The position numbers and the translations under genes were made by a program. Below, piece by piece: positions 47,453 through 59,754 of a DNA stretch of 64,000 bases. Position 1 is the first letter of the stretch. Every line of letters starts with the position of its first letter. This DNA is from Artemisia argyi (lineage: Eukaryota > Streptophyta > Magnoliopsida > Asterales > Asteraceae). Under the pieces are notes generated by a model that saw only the letters and a list, made by a program, of their open reading frames with translations, ran no database searches and was not told the DNA's origin. The stretch is from NCBI GenBank assembly GCA_030686995.1, contig CM060691.1, forward strand, positions 91,013,055 through 91,077,054. The letters are read 5' to 3'.

Positions 47453-48990
47453 TATCTAGTATTTCGACACCTCCTACATCGGAGCATTTTGATGAAGAGG
47501 TTCCGGAAGGAGAAGTTCCGGGAGAGGAGACTGAGACGGTGAAACCAAAGTTTGATGTACATATATATACTTTGAAGATGAGTGGAGAGCAATTAACATG
47601 GGCAATCAATCACTTCGGTGTGCCGTTAGATTTACATCCGAGGCTACCTTCGAGGAATTTGACGATAGATAATCTTTCGGACGATGTCAAAGGTTTGTAT
47701 CTAGAATATTTTATGCAAGGAGATATTAGGGTGCCTTTTTCATATTTTCTTTTAAGTATAATTAGACATTATAAAGTACATATCTCACAGCTGATCCCTT
47801 TAGGTTTTAACCAGACAACTCTTTTGAGGTTTATTGCCGAAGCTTACACATAACTCCTACCGCATCACTTTTTCTAGCATTATATAAATTAAGTAAACAT
47901 GCCATTGGTTTTCGTTTGAGAAGATGGGAGGCAAAGATAAGAAAGTGTGTTTTAACGAGTTTTTGACTAGGTTGAAGGGTTGGAAGCATTAGTTCATTTT
48001 TATCGACTGAAGGGAAATCCCATTTGCCATGCTGTGGAGGCATCATGACTCGGATATTTCTGACCGTGTTCTGAAGGGGGAATTTAATGTGGGCGATGTT
48101 GCCCAGCTGGAAGCTAATATGATTCCCCTTATCAAGGTTTCGTGGGCCTTTTTGTATGTGACGGGGCGCACCGCCCATTGGAAGTATCCTGGGTTTAGGG
48201 CCACTTTGAGGGATACTCAGGGGAATGGTATAGCCCAAGCCTTATTTGTTTCATTATCTTCTTCTTTTGCATGTCCTTTCTTTCTGCTAAAAAATCTTCT
48301 TACTTTTTTCGGCCACCACCATGTCGGAGTATCTCATCCATCCAAGATATACAGGAGTTGCCATGACAAAGGTGATGCTTATATGGAAGGTCAAGAGCAC
48401 CCTTTGCATGTGACCGTTCCAGCCGATCCAAATGCTGCCATTCTAGAGAAAACTAAGAAAATGAAAAAGGTTGAGATTGCTGATGAAAAGATCCTGGCTG
48501 ATAAGGAGAGGAAGAGAAAGCAAGAAAGCAGGCCGAGGCAAAGGCTGCTTCTAATGATGGAACTTTGAAAATCAGGGTTCAGTTCAAGTGCCCAGCCAGA
48601 GAGGGTAGTGGATCTCGTCGGGGGAAATAAAAAAGCAAGCAGATAAAGTTCCTATGGTTGAGTTGGAGTCTTCTGAGCATGTGTCTCAGCCCACCCCTTT
48701 GCACATAATCTTTCCTTCCAACCAAGAAGTTAACAAAGAACCTATTGAAGAAAGGGGATTAACCGTCAGGATAGATATGACAGAATGGGAAAATAGGATC
48801 ATGATGGAGCGGGTATAAACAATGTTATGAAGGTCGAAAGTCGGAGGTTCTAATGTAGGGGGGGCTCAGGAGGACGATGGGCCTCGTCTTGTTGGGGACC
48901 GGATTTCTAAGGAGTGGGATGGCAAGTGTTCTCCTCGTGTCGAAACATCTAAGACTGTTGAGATTCGAAGATAGTGGAAGGTATTTGTGA
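47453..48990 (+). pseudogene. PF04195-like body, copy C, best preserved
   Basis: The clearest coding copy. From about 47461: STPPTSEHFDEEVPEGEVPG, VKPKFDVHIYTLKMSGEQLT, WAINHFGVPLDLHPRLPSRN, LTIDNLSDDVKGLYLEYFMQ, GDIRVPFSYFLLSIIRHYKV, HISQLIPLGFNQTTLLRFIA (frame open to 47853). The LP...D..F......L.LP...FLL..L..Y...ISQL...G pattern is that of PF04195 proteins. The start ATG is changed to ATT here (47461), unlike copies A and B. After a frameshift, 48029-48568 gives HHDSDISDRVLKGEFNVGDV, IPLIKVSWAFLYVTGRTAHW and a charged coiled-coil-like end. Family assignment is from recall of the pattern and was not searched. Confidence 0.75.
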
Positions 48991-49299
48991 TGTGGATATC
49001 ATGTGACTAATTTAAATATTGTCGGTAGCTTCACTGTAAGTCGTTGGATTAATTCATTTTGAATTTTCAGGGTTGAAAGATTCTTGATTGTTGATGTAGA
49101 CAATGGATGAAAGGAAACCATTTTGTCATCTTAATGGATGGTAGAGTAGTTAAGGTGTAATCGAGTAGAATTTTGTCATAACTCGACTCGATAATATATT
49201 GTTTGGGTTGAGCTCGGCTTGACTTTTTCACGAGTTCTTATGAGGGGAACTCGAGCTTGGCTGGAGAAAGCTGAAATTAGGCTTGAGTTCGGCTTGAAA

Positions 49300-50366
49300 G
49301 GTTCAAAAATAATTCAAGATTGTCAGGATCGGGATCCTACCTAGGATCATTTTTGGTTTTGCAAGATCGTGATCGTAGGATCGGATCGGGATCGTAAGAT
49401 CCTATGAAAATGTATATATTTTTTTGTTTAGGGGTTGTAGTTTTATATTTCTATATAATATTTCATATGATAAATGAATCTAAATAGATGATAAAAGAAA
49501 ATTTTATATGTTCAAGTACCATAGTAGTAGAATATTAGATATATTACTAGGCTCACTTGCATAAAGTTATTACATACGTGCACCTATTTCTTGTTCAATA
49601 TTTTTATAGGTTTTTCGTGATAACATTTAGATTAATGCAAAAAAATAATGTTAAATTTTTGGTACGTGATTCATTGTGACCCTTTTTTATTACAATATAT
49701 AGATTAATACACAAAGATAAATAGATTGTATCTTTATATAAAACGACATAATTATAGAAGGCAACACAATATTTTTTCTTTCTTGATAATCAATTAAATT
49801 TAATTAGGATATTCTGATAATATTACTGAAAATTTTTAACAAATAATTTATGCTTTTATATAAAACATAAAATAAATTATGAACAAAACTGGGTCAAGTA
49901 TCTAGATGGTTTACTTTAAAAACAAGCTTTTGACATGTTACAAAGCACGGAATCGTTTTTCATAATAAACTCAAAAAGTCACATCTAAACTATTTCTAAA
50001 TAGTCCATAAAAGCATAATGATTTGACACTCATTAATCTTGTAAAAGATAATCAAGTAACAACATCAAAATAGTAGCTTTCATGAAGAATTCTAGTCATT
50101 GGGTTTTAAGACATGGGCTTACATAAGTTAATATAGCAAAAAAAAAAAAGATAAAAAATAAAAAAATAATAAATAAAAATAAATAAATAAAAAAGGCGAT
50201 CCTACGATCTTATGATCCGATCCTATGATCCTACGTGCGATCCTACGATCCTGATACGATCCTACTTGAATTATGATCTTGTTAAGAATCCGATCGTTTT
50301 TTTATGTAGGATTGTACGATCCTACGATCAGGATCGCGATTTTGACAACTATAGTTCAAATTACTA
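49300..50366. mobile_element. hAT-like MITE with GATCCTACGATCC subterminal repeats, in spacer S5
   Basis: Compared with spacers S2-S4 (GGCTCGAATTACTTGAAATAATG), S5 is split. The insert runs about 49309-50357 and is flanked by GGTTCAAA and AGTTCAAA (7 of 8). Ends are imperfect inverted repeats, ATTGTCAGGATCGGGATC on the left and AGTTGTCAAAATCGCGATC (complement) on the right. Variants of GATCCTACGATC are packed within about 110-180 bp of each end. The interior is AT-rich and non-coding. Confidence 0.8.
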
Positions 50367-50955
50367 GAAATTATGTGTGTGTTTTTTTTTACCAACTAAA
50401 AGTGTAATATGTTGAAGTAAAATCCGTATCTTACTTCAAACAAAGAAGAGGCTCCTCCAGACGATATATAGTTTGGTCCTTCGGATACCTACATACAAAG
50501 AAGACACGCGTTATCCTTGTCCTGGGTTTTATCCCAAGACCAAGTTCTGGCGTGAGAGTAAGTTTCTAGAGAGGGAGAGTATATGCGAGTTTAGTGAGAG
50601 AAAATCATACCATGTGAATAGTAAATGTTTCCCTTTGATAGGTAGATTATTCTTGTTTTCATCTAGTGATCACATGTGGTGATCACGATACTTTTGGGCG
50701 GCAAAGTGCTATTTTTCCCTTCTTGGGGCCTGCTCAAGTCAGTCTTCAGTTGTTAGACTTTATTCTTTACTCTTTTGCTTGAACAGTGGTCTAGAGCTCG
50801 GGGATTGTTTCGGACTTGGTTTGTTTTTTTATCTGTAGTTCATTTTGGGTCATTCGTCTAAGTGGTGATTCGGCCTAGGCCGTTCGACAAATACAATGTT
50901 TGTTAATCTGTTGTAGATCATTCGGCATGGGCCGTTCGGCTACATACACCAACAC

Positions 50956-53164
50956 AATATAAGATAAGATGGCTCGAAAAACTCATTACATTCATAAGAT
51001 ACACATAATATATTTAAAAAGCATATATATTACTTAAAAGCTCGATAATATCTCTAGCCGGGCTTATATAAGCTCGAGTTCAGCTCGTTAAACATTCCAA
51101 ACTCATTTTATGGGCTCGATAAAGCACGGCTCAAACTAGCTCGAGTTAAGTTCGAGCTCGACAAAAGCTTGACTCATTTACAACACTAATTGTAAGGTGT
51201 TAAAATTATCGGGTTAAAGTTGTTATCATGAGAAACTCGTTGTCGTTACATCATTTTCATATAAGAATTCACTTTTATCACTATACTGCCACTAAATCTT
51301 TTATACTGATCAACATTAAACAAGCCTCACTTAAATAAAAATATACCCTACAATATATTCATATACACATAATCTACAACTTTTCGTCTGGTGACCAAAC
51401 CACATTCAGGCAAGAATGGGGGAGCCTTAATGGAGCACCATGTGTGAATGTGGAGCATCATAATGACTAGTCTAATAATATAACTCCCCATGAAGACGAT
51501 ATATTTCTTTATGACGGTCGCAAAAAGATCATAGAATGTTTCCGCGTTGTGAGATTAGATCCAACAAACCTCAAATATAGTCGAGTTAATGCTCTATTTT
51601 CCTTTGTATTAGAGGCTATCAGGTCAACACTGTGAAACTCAAAAGATTATAAAGATTATTTTACTAGGTATTTCAGCTCACATTTATGTTGGTAGATAGT
51701 TCATTTTACTAGTTATTTCAGCTCACATTTTGTTGGTAAATAGTTCATTAAACTAAAATCTAATGCTTCTTTTTCTCTAAAATAATTGTGAAACGACAAA
51801 AAACACAGCTTAATAAGAAAAAATAACTATTAGTGTTCATTTCTTACTTGTTGCAAATGACAATTTAATTTAGCTAATTAATTTATGCTTTCTTAGAGAT
51901 TGGTAATAACTATTATTGGACAATTTTTGAAGACAACTTGAGAAAAATAGATTGAAATAATTTAGGATGGAGACAACAGTTTTTCGTTAGCCCAAGTAAT
52001 TCAGTATTATAACCAAACTAACATGACATACACGGGCGGAGGTAGGGGGACTGGTGGGTGCTGAGCCTCCCCCAACCTGTCCAACTACTTTAGTTGTGTA
52101 CAGTGCTAAAGTTTATATATCACACATTTTTTGTCTACGAGCCTCCCTTAGCAGTTGGCCACAAATAAAAACAAGCATCGTAAGATATAAGTTTATTTAG
52201 TTGGCCACAAATAAAAACAAGCATCGTAAGATATAAGTTTATTTAGTTGGTTATGGTAATCAATTATGTTTTACATAATATTTCTAAACAATAACTAGCA
52301 TAAACTTTAGGTGTATTCATTTACACAAATTATATTCATTTCCAATAGACTAGCCTAGTAAAATACCATTGCTCAAAGCAAGCAAATAAAACCAACAATT
52401 TTAAATATATTCAATAATCTTCAATCTCCATTTTTTTTTTCTTTTGACCGCATTTTAATAAAAACTAGAATAATATAACTATTTTAGAAATTCACTTGCA
52501 AATTTGTAATATTGATGATGTTTGTATGAATTAAAAGATTTTAGTATGATTAATGTTTGGTGCATAGAAAGGTACCAGTATACAAGAGTTTCTTACTCTT
52601 ACATGGCTTGCATATTAAATTATGAGACGAGTTATTTATAACCCAACAACACAATCACAACCATAATATGACCTATAGGTTATAGAATCTATATTCAAAC
52701 TTCAAACTACGGGACATGGTAGTTCTGTTTGCATATAATATTTATCACTATTGTATTTGAAGAAAGTCAGCACCCCTAACTATAAATCCTGGCTCCGCCT
52801 TTGATGACATATTTAAATAAGCTGATCGGTCGCGTCAATTCTAACTCATTTACATTTAAGCCGAACACGATTCATCTAACTTGTATATCCAAAGATGTTG
52901 TTCGGTCACATGTGTTAGCATGTCGGCATTTTAACTTAAAACTTTTTGTTTTTATTTAAAGAAATTTAACAAGGTAATAGGTCAACTCGTTTAATGACCT
53001 GACCTTGACATTCCTATCTAATAAACATGCTAATTGGATCAATAAGATCTACAACATGTTTAATCCCAAAACTAACTTATATTTTAATGTTGATTTCATG
53101 TCGTGTTTTGTATCGAAGTCAGGAAATGTCAACCACATTAATTGCTCCGCATATGAAACACATA
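50956..53164. other. Intergenic, AT-rich, with two short tandem duplications
   Basis: No gene. GCTCGAGTT/AGCTCGA-type text near 51060-51170 resembles subterminal sequence of an unrecognised repeat. Two-copy tandem duplications: 45-bp period at 51658-51748 (ATTTTACTAGGTATTTCAGC) and 46-bp period at 52155-52246 (TTGGCCACAAATAAAAACAA, the two copies identical). Confidence 0.7.
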
Positions 53165-53361
53165 ATCTCTAGGGAGAAATGCTATACCCACACAAATTTT
53201 ACAAAAAAATTCCCACATACACATGTGGCAAATGAGGTGCACCAATCAAATTTCATTGTATTTTCTCTTTCTAACTTTCACTTCCAATAATTGAATGACA
53301 CATGTTCGTGTGGGAATTTTTTTGTAAAATTTGAGTGAGAGTAGCATTTCTCATCTCTAGG
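53165..53361. mobile_element. Mutator-like MITE with 9-bp TSD
   Basis: A 179-bp element, 53174-53352. Ends GAGAAATGCTA and TAGCATTTCTC, followed inward by long complementary arms (ACACAAATTTTACAAAAAAA against TTTTTTTGTAAAATTTGAG). ATCTCTAGG is duplicated at 53165-53173 and 53353-53361. A 9-bp duplication and a GAGAAATG end are typical of MULE-derived MITEs. Confidence 0.93.
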
Positions 53362-53551
53362 GGTGACAATGTTTCATAATGATTCCTAAAAAATAATTGT
53401 AATTAGCTAATAGAATTAAGTTAATTAATTTCATGCCTAATGATGCTTAAGTTCATATGTTTAGTGGCAATGTTGCCTAACCATGCCTAAACATTTTTTT
53501 TACTAATAATTATATTTAACAATTAAATTAAAAACTTCAAATTTCATTAAT

Positions 53552-53555
<4 letters not shown>
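53362..53555. other. Short AT-rich spacer
   Basis: CCTAATGATGCTTAAG and CCTAACCATGCCTAAAC text suggests a degenerate short repeat. Nothing coding. Confidence 0.35.
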
Positions 53556-53589
<34 letters not shown>

Positions 53590-53592
<3 letters not shown>

Positions 53593-54018
53593 ACATGATA
53601 GATAGGAAAATAAAAACAAAATAATTTCTAAGGCCATCCATATTTGGCCGCGACTTTACGTTTTTTTCAATCATAATGTCACGCATTGTTGGGTCAAGTA
53701 TGGTATCATGGGGGTCGTTGAAGAACTTCATTGCTCGAAAAAAATTATTTTCTTGAACCCCTTCTAGTTGTGCCGCCATTAACTTTTCTGTCAACTCTTC
53801 CTTCGCACGTTTCTTCTCAACATTTTCATCCATTATTTGTGACTTCTTTGCCGCATAATCTGCTAACGATTCAATACTCTTCTTTGTCAATAGTAGGCTT
53901 CTTGACCACGTGGTTGTGCTTGAACATTAAGCCGGACGGGATGTGGTCGAGAACCTCGACCACGACCACGACTTCGACCTTTTGATGTTGAACCTTGTTG
54001 GGATTTACTTTGATCCAT
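53590..54018 (-). pseudogene. Truncated Harbinger-associated Myb-like/NAM-associated type ORF
   Basis: On the minus strand MDQSKSQQGSTSKGRSRGRG starts at 54018, with an Arg/Gly-rich tract, and hits a stop near 53888. The next frame (53890-53591) gives a charged helix ADYAAKKSQIMDENVEKKRA and FFRAMKFFNDPHDTILDPTM. The N-terminal and C-terminal pieces abut without the DNA-binding middle, so an internal deletion is likely. Families of plant proteins accompanying PIF/Harbinger transposons have this C-terminal type; this is recall, not a search. A 34-nt A run (53556-53589) follows on the plus strand, as beside the similar scrap at 23.4-23.6 kb. Confidence 0.45.
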
Positions 54019-54255
54019 GTTCTTGATTTTTAAAGTGAATTGGTCATTTGAAGAAAATATGTGATTTGAAAAAAATATGGTAAAGTGAATTGTTGATTTA
54101 AAGGGGGTAATTTTCTTTTTTTTATTATTTTTTTTTGAAAACGCATACAAAATTAAACGGTAACACCCCTTAATGCTTGCAACGGTCAAAAACATTGAAT
54201 GCAAAGGTTTTACCGAATCGGTAAACCTTGCCGATACGTTTACCGATTTGCCCAC

Positions 54256-54540
<285 letters not shown>

Positions 54541-55316
54541 AGTTAATTTTTTTTTTCCTCAACAACGATGGCTTTTATTTATCTATATCATGTTCCTAAA
54601 CTCAAATGCTCATCTTTGACGAGGGATAAAGCAAAGAATAACAACCTTCTATATCTTAATAAGTTGCTAAATATATCTCCTATAAATCCGAGTTCCATTC
54701 AAGATAGATAATATCCGTGGCTGCTTATTTTTTGAATTTCTTTTACGAATTCGTGGAACATTTTTTTGGGTAATTGGGTTCTAGTTTGCATGCTCAACGA
54801 CGACTGCATTGCTGTATGTAAGACTCCGCCAAGAAAGAAGCGCATGTGAACTTTTTTGACGGACCCGTCGGATGAAAGATCTACATTGAGACCGGCTGAT
54901 ATTTTGATTTTTGGATGGGTTGGAGGGAAACATGCTTGTGTGGATCTGACCGGGGTTTCTCCTCTCGTGAGGTTGAGTAGTCGGGGTTTTACCGCCGGAC
55001 ATGCCGCTTTAAAAGCTGCCTCGTGCAAGGTGACAAAACACGAGAAAGCATGCATTGAAAATCAACACGTGTTTATTTCTTTCGTGTTTGATTTTGGTTT
55101 CCTTGCACCTGAGGCGGTGGAGCTACTCAACAGAGTCCAACGAGTTATGAACAGTAATGTTATGACATAGATCCACAAATGTAGTTTTCAAAAGAGTTAG
55201 CTTTGCAATCCAAAAAGGGCTAGCGGCGCAACTTGTTGTCCGTTTGCCTTCAACCACTATGTAAATTCTATTTTGATGAAATAAAAAATAAAAGATTGAG
55301 GCAATGATAATGGCAA
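54541..55316. other. No assigned gene
   Basis: A G+C-richer block at about 54840-55130 carries open frames on both strands (54856-55170 plus; 55055-54699 minus). Neither has a recognisable motif. It could be an exon remnant. Confidence 0.3.
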
Positions 55317-55942
55317 CAAGGCACGTGTGCACGGTGTGGTTTGGGTCGGTTGTGGTTAAAACCGAACCGAAAAAATCGGTTTTTATAATATCCAAAACCG
55401 AAATCATTCGTTTTTTGGCTGTTCGGTTTTTAGGTTTTTAGCCACTTATATTTGTATGTAGCCAATTTATACCAACAAACTTGATTTTCGTAGAAATTGG
55501 TTATTTCTATTTACTTTTTTGTCAAGATAAGCCTAATAATGTTTATCTCATAATTCTACAATTACACACGTATAGATGAAATACACACATGCAAGTGAAT
55601 TTACACATAGTATGATCATTGTTACATAAGTATTGATATATCGTAAAGTAAACACATGTACACAATAAAAAAACTTATAAACAAGATAAAAATATTATAT
55701 AAATTCATCTACAAAATTAGTATGAATTTATAAATTAGATTTGTTTAGTTATTTATTTACATTATATTAGGTATATACTATTATATAATAGAAGCAGTTT
55801 GGTTCGGTTGTTACGGTTCGGTTTTTGGACAAAAACTGAAACCGAACCGAATTTTCAGTTTTTGAAAAAGTAAAAACCGAAACATCGATTTTTAGTTTCG
55901 GTCGATTTTTTGGTTCGGTTTTGATTTTTTTGCTCACCCTTA
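55317..55942. mobile_element. Probable hAT-like MITE rich in CCGAACCG
   Basis: Left part (55335-55440) has AAACCGAACCG and CGGTTTTTA motifs. Right part (55797-55942) has GGTTCGGTT and AAACCGAACCG inverted, ending TGCTCACCCTTA, the same terminus as the element at 11.4 kb. The left terminus is poorly preserved and no target duplication was found. Confidence 0.5.
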
Positions 55943-57765
55943 TGTTTTTCTTCCATGTGCCTTCGACATTTGATATAGGGATGTGTTATACATACCCTCC
56001 TTATGTTGTTATATCAGTGGGGTTTGGTCAAATCACAACCCACGATGCATATCGTATAAGCCAGCGATGCACCTAATCATTGAATACCCTCTCTATAGGA
56101 GGGCGTGGATAACTTGTCCCTTGATATATCATAGCTTATTTAATCTTTATATGCATTATCTTATATTATTAGATAGAGATGAATGATGTTTTATTTGTAT
56201 ACTACAGTAGATTTAAAACTAAATACACAATTTTTGTAATTCATATTTTTTCGTAATTATACTATTTATGCCATTTTTTTTAAGCCAACTGTTTATGCCT
56301 TCTGATTTTGTTTTTGTTTTGTTTCCTTTTTCCTTTTCCTTCTTTTTTTCTTGCTTTTATAATCTTGATTTTAAAAGTAGAATGATAAAGGACGAAGAGT
56401 GCTTAGATAAGATAATGCTAGAAGATATTGTTAGCCCTCTTATATGCACTAATAATAATGTTGAAATGAAAAAGTTTGATGGTCTACAGATTAATAAATC
56501 ATGTTATCATTTACACTTTATTCTCGAGTTTTTTATTACTTATTTATTGATTTATCTTAAAAAGAAAGGAAAGATGAGTAAAGAGAAAATGAAAGTAATG
56601 AAAGAAAATTATTGTTTTATCTTGTGTTTTTTAGATTAGACAAAAAATGAACAAAAATGTGTTCTTAAAAATAGATGAGGTATTAAAGCTACAATTACAT
56701 CTTTTTGAAAAGGCCAAATAGCATAAAAATATATAGATGGAAAGGTAATATTGTCATTTCAATATCATTAAACTATTTTACGCCTCTTTCATCTCAAAAA
56801 TAAGAAGAAACATTTGGCTAAAAAAACAATGAGATTTCCCCCTTTCCACTTTCTTTCCCTCCTAAATATAATATCGAGAACGTGACTATTTTTAGTTTCT
56901 TCCACTTTCACTTAATTTTTTTTTTTTTTATTTTTTTATTTTTATTTTTTTAAATGCAACTTGAGAACACAGTGTAATGTTTCGTAGCATGTTTAATCAT
57001 TCTGCATCGTCTTTTGTTTTAACGGATGTGTTATAGGTAACCTTGGCTCACTCCTAACAACCAATACCCTTTAGTCCACTCTTGTTTACAGTACAACACA
57101 TTTTGTTATCAGTTTCGATTCTTTATTTCAGTTTTAAGTTTTTAAATTATTAAACTTTATATTTTCTGTTTCATACTTTTAATTTTATAATTTTTAATAT
57201 AAATAAAATTATAAAAATTGAAAAAAAAAAAAAAAAAAAAAAAAAAGGCACGAGAGAGGGGCCGTCACTTGTATTTTTTTTGGAGGTTAATATAACCTTT
57301 CCCTATTTTAAAAAATGTGAGCGTTTGGTAGTGTGATTTGTCACAAAAGTTGGTAAGGCGGCAATTTGGCAAACAAAAAGGAGATGTATGAATGTTTTTC
57401 AATTAAATGGATGATCAGACAAGCTTGTTGAATTATTGCAATATACTACGTAATAGATTGTTTTTGAATTTCCAAATAACTTATATTCTAATTTTGGATC
57501 TTATATTTGATTAGATAGGTGTGAGTTATTTTAGAAATTTAAAATAAATAAATAAATAAATAAATAAATAAAAATAAAAATAAAAACAATAAAATGAAAA
57601 AAAACATTGAGATCGAGTGATTGTTATTATATCACATGATGTAGATGAATTTGAAATTTTGAATATCAAAAAGAAATCTTCTTGTTTTCACAACTTTTGT
57701 AAAGAAATTGTATTGATGTAGATGTTCAATAACATGTGTGTTATATGTTTGGAAAATTAAGTAAG
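55943..57765. other. Intergenic, AT-rich
   Basis: No gene. The ORF 56268-56639 is low complexity at its start and has no motif. Contains an (AAAT)n tract near 57540-57580 and a 26-nt A run (57221-57246). Confidence 0.45.
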
Positions 57766-57881
57766 GGAGCGTTTGGTTCACAGAATGTTTTTGAAGAAAT
57801 TGTAATCTTTAGAAGTAATTGTAATTTGAATGAATTGTAATTCAAAAAATTAGAATGTGTTGTAATTGTAATTTGTTGGAA
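57766..57881 (+). repeat. MITE-like segment cut by a Helitron end
   Basis: AGGGAGCGTTTGGTTCACAG followed by repeated GTAATTGTAATTTG/GAATTGTAATTC text resembles the start of a common plant MITE class. It ends where the Helitron TC terminus begins at 57882. Confidence 0.4.
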
Positions 57882-58163
57882 TCTTTTATATAATAAAACA
57901 AAACCTCTAGTGAGGACTTTTGCATTTCAAAAAAATCAAATCATTCTTTATTAGGCAATATTTTTTAATTATTATTTATTTATTTTAAACATCTGTTATT
58001 AAAAAAACCTAAGTAATTCCTTATTTGGCAAAATTCTTTGAGAATTCGTCTATTAAAGAAAATTTAAGCTCAAACATACATGTGTCAAAAATTAGAAGAT
58101 AAAAACCTATGAGAAGGGGCGGGGTAATTTACAAATATTAAAGGGTGTATTATGTAATTTGAA

Positions 58164-58207
<44 letters not shown>
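57882..58207 (+). mobile_element. Truncated Helitron 5' end, plus strand
   Basis: Starts TCTTTTATATAATAAAACA after an A, identical over this stretch to the minus-strand copy at 21912, with further similarity (AAAACCTC, ATCAAATCAT). No 3' hairpin plus CTRR was found before the 41-nt A run at 58167-58207, so the 3' end is lost or displaced. Confidence 0.6.
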
Positions 58208-58208
<1 letters not shown>

Positions 58209-59754
58209 CCCGATCAGCAATCCTCTCTCCCCTGAATCAAGTTCACAGGAGTTTCCAACCCTAAATCATTGCAGAACCAAAGTCGAATATCACAATCACA
58301 TATATTCTCAAATTTAATTACACCTCATTCAATTCAACAGCCATAGTATACCTCAAATTAGTTGAAAGAATTAGATATGATCTTTATTTTGGTAAGATTT
58401 TGGGTTCCATGTCTAATTTCTACTTCTACTTCAATAATATTAATGTTTTCGATTATATTAGTTGCTTTTCTGGCTCATAGTTAATTTTGTTAATTATGTT
58501 TTTTTTATAGTGGATTTATATTGAGTTTATGTATTGTTGTTTATAGGAATGATAAGATTCAGAGATAAGGATATATATGTTAATTTGTGATCTAACAGTT
58601 AATATAATCTTCTTCAATCGACTTTCAGCATACCAAGGTAATATTAACATGATTTGTTATATGATGTTAATTGATTTTTTTTTTTTTATGGTTGTGGCTT
58701 AAAGTTCACTCAAATTGGAAGTTTGTGTTTATACATCTATTAATTAAAATTTTTTGTTTGATATGGACCAGGGGCTGCTTGGATTTTGTGATAATATCCG
58801 TGATTATGTGAATATGATAAGAATTAGAGGTTGTTTTTGTGATTACTTATAACTATGTTGATGATAGTTACCAATTTGCATAGTGTTATAAGTGACTAAA
58901 GTAAAGGTCATCAATAGAAGATACGAAGTTTGTGGGATTTGGTAAGCATTTTTTTTTTAGAAATTTGATTGCTTTTTTATGTGGGTTTGTATTAGTTTGC
59001 AGATTTTAGCATATGCATTTATGGACCTATATTGTTTCTTGGTCTCAAGAGGTAAGTATTGATTATACAAATTAACTCAGATAGGGAAAGGCAAAAGGTG
59101 TTTAGTAATCTAATTATCCAATTTGTGAAATAAGTAATTTAATGTATTATAGGTGAGGGAATTATTCAACGGTCAATGCACAAGGGTTTGGAGATTTATG
59201 CGGTTATCAAGAGAAAAGGCGATTCAATCTTCTCAAGGTGTGCAAGAGCAAGATGGGTTGTTGAGCTCTAACGTGGATGCACCTGCTTAACCAGTTTCTT
59301 TGAACTCCATTGCTCCATTTGAACTCCATTCGGCCAGTATTGAAGCACATTCTTCTTCCGTGCAAAGCAAACACTTTAAGGGGTTTGGTTTTGTTTATCC
59401 AATACTCTTGACTAATAATTTATAAGTGAACAGGCTGTTTTGAATAAGCAGTTGACGTTGCTAAAAGCTGTTGGCAAATGAAATTCTTGATGAGCTTCTT
59501 AAGGACATTAATATTACACATTAATACATTATATGTAACTGATATGTTTTAAATGGACAATGGATTAACCGTGCCTAAGCCCTCCTAATAGATATATATC
59601 GTAGCAGTTTACTATAGTTTCTCTTATGTACTAATTGTGCCTATGTACCAACTCGTATACTTGTGCATTTTTATGTACATGGAAGCGTATGCCGGGACAT
59701 CCTTGAGATTAACGGGGACCAACTTATGATCTTGCTATTTTGGCATCAAGTATA
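58208..59754. other. No assigned gene; possible non-coding transcript
   Basis: Leader-like text (TCCCCTGAATCAAG, AACCCTAAATCATTG) at 58225-58270 and an open short stretch near 59150-59300 (GAGAAAAGGCGATTCAATCT) hint at exons, but no protein family is recognised. Confidence 0.3.

Larger units (their letters stand above)
38394..50955 (+). repeat. Tandem array of a gypsy-derived repeat: five spacers, four bodies
   Basis: A spacer (S) and a coding body (B) alternate. Spacers: S1 about 38450-39820, S2 41340-42433, S3 42715-43960, S4 46090-47450, S5 48970-50955. The marker CTTACTTCAAACAAAGAAGAG occurs at 38851, 41668, 43044, 46491 and 50430, giving steps of about 2.8, 1.4, 3.4 and 3.9 kb. The 1.4-kb step lacks most of a body; the 3.4-kb step has an Athila/Tat-like LTR in its body; the 3.9-kb step has a 1-kb MITE in its spacer. 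S1-S4 end in CCCTATAAAT(A) or a close relative (S1 reads CCCTACAAATAG), a probable TATA box, about 140 nt before the body start. The S-B-S-B-S layout is what unequal recombination of LTR-internal-LTR units would give, but LTR ends and a primer site could not be defined. Confidence 0.85.

Noticed and set aside
47446..47458. TGGTATCTAG as a primer site at the end of a spacer, which would prove spacers are LTRs
   Set aside because: Sister copies read GGGATCTAG and AGGAACTAG at the same place, and the match to TGGTATCAGAG is only partial; it also overlaps the body start. Not claimed.
54699..55170. Open frames on both strands in a G+C-richer block
   Set aside because: No recognisable motif on either strand and mutually exclusive frames; left as unassigned.
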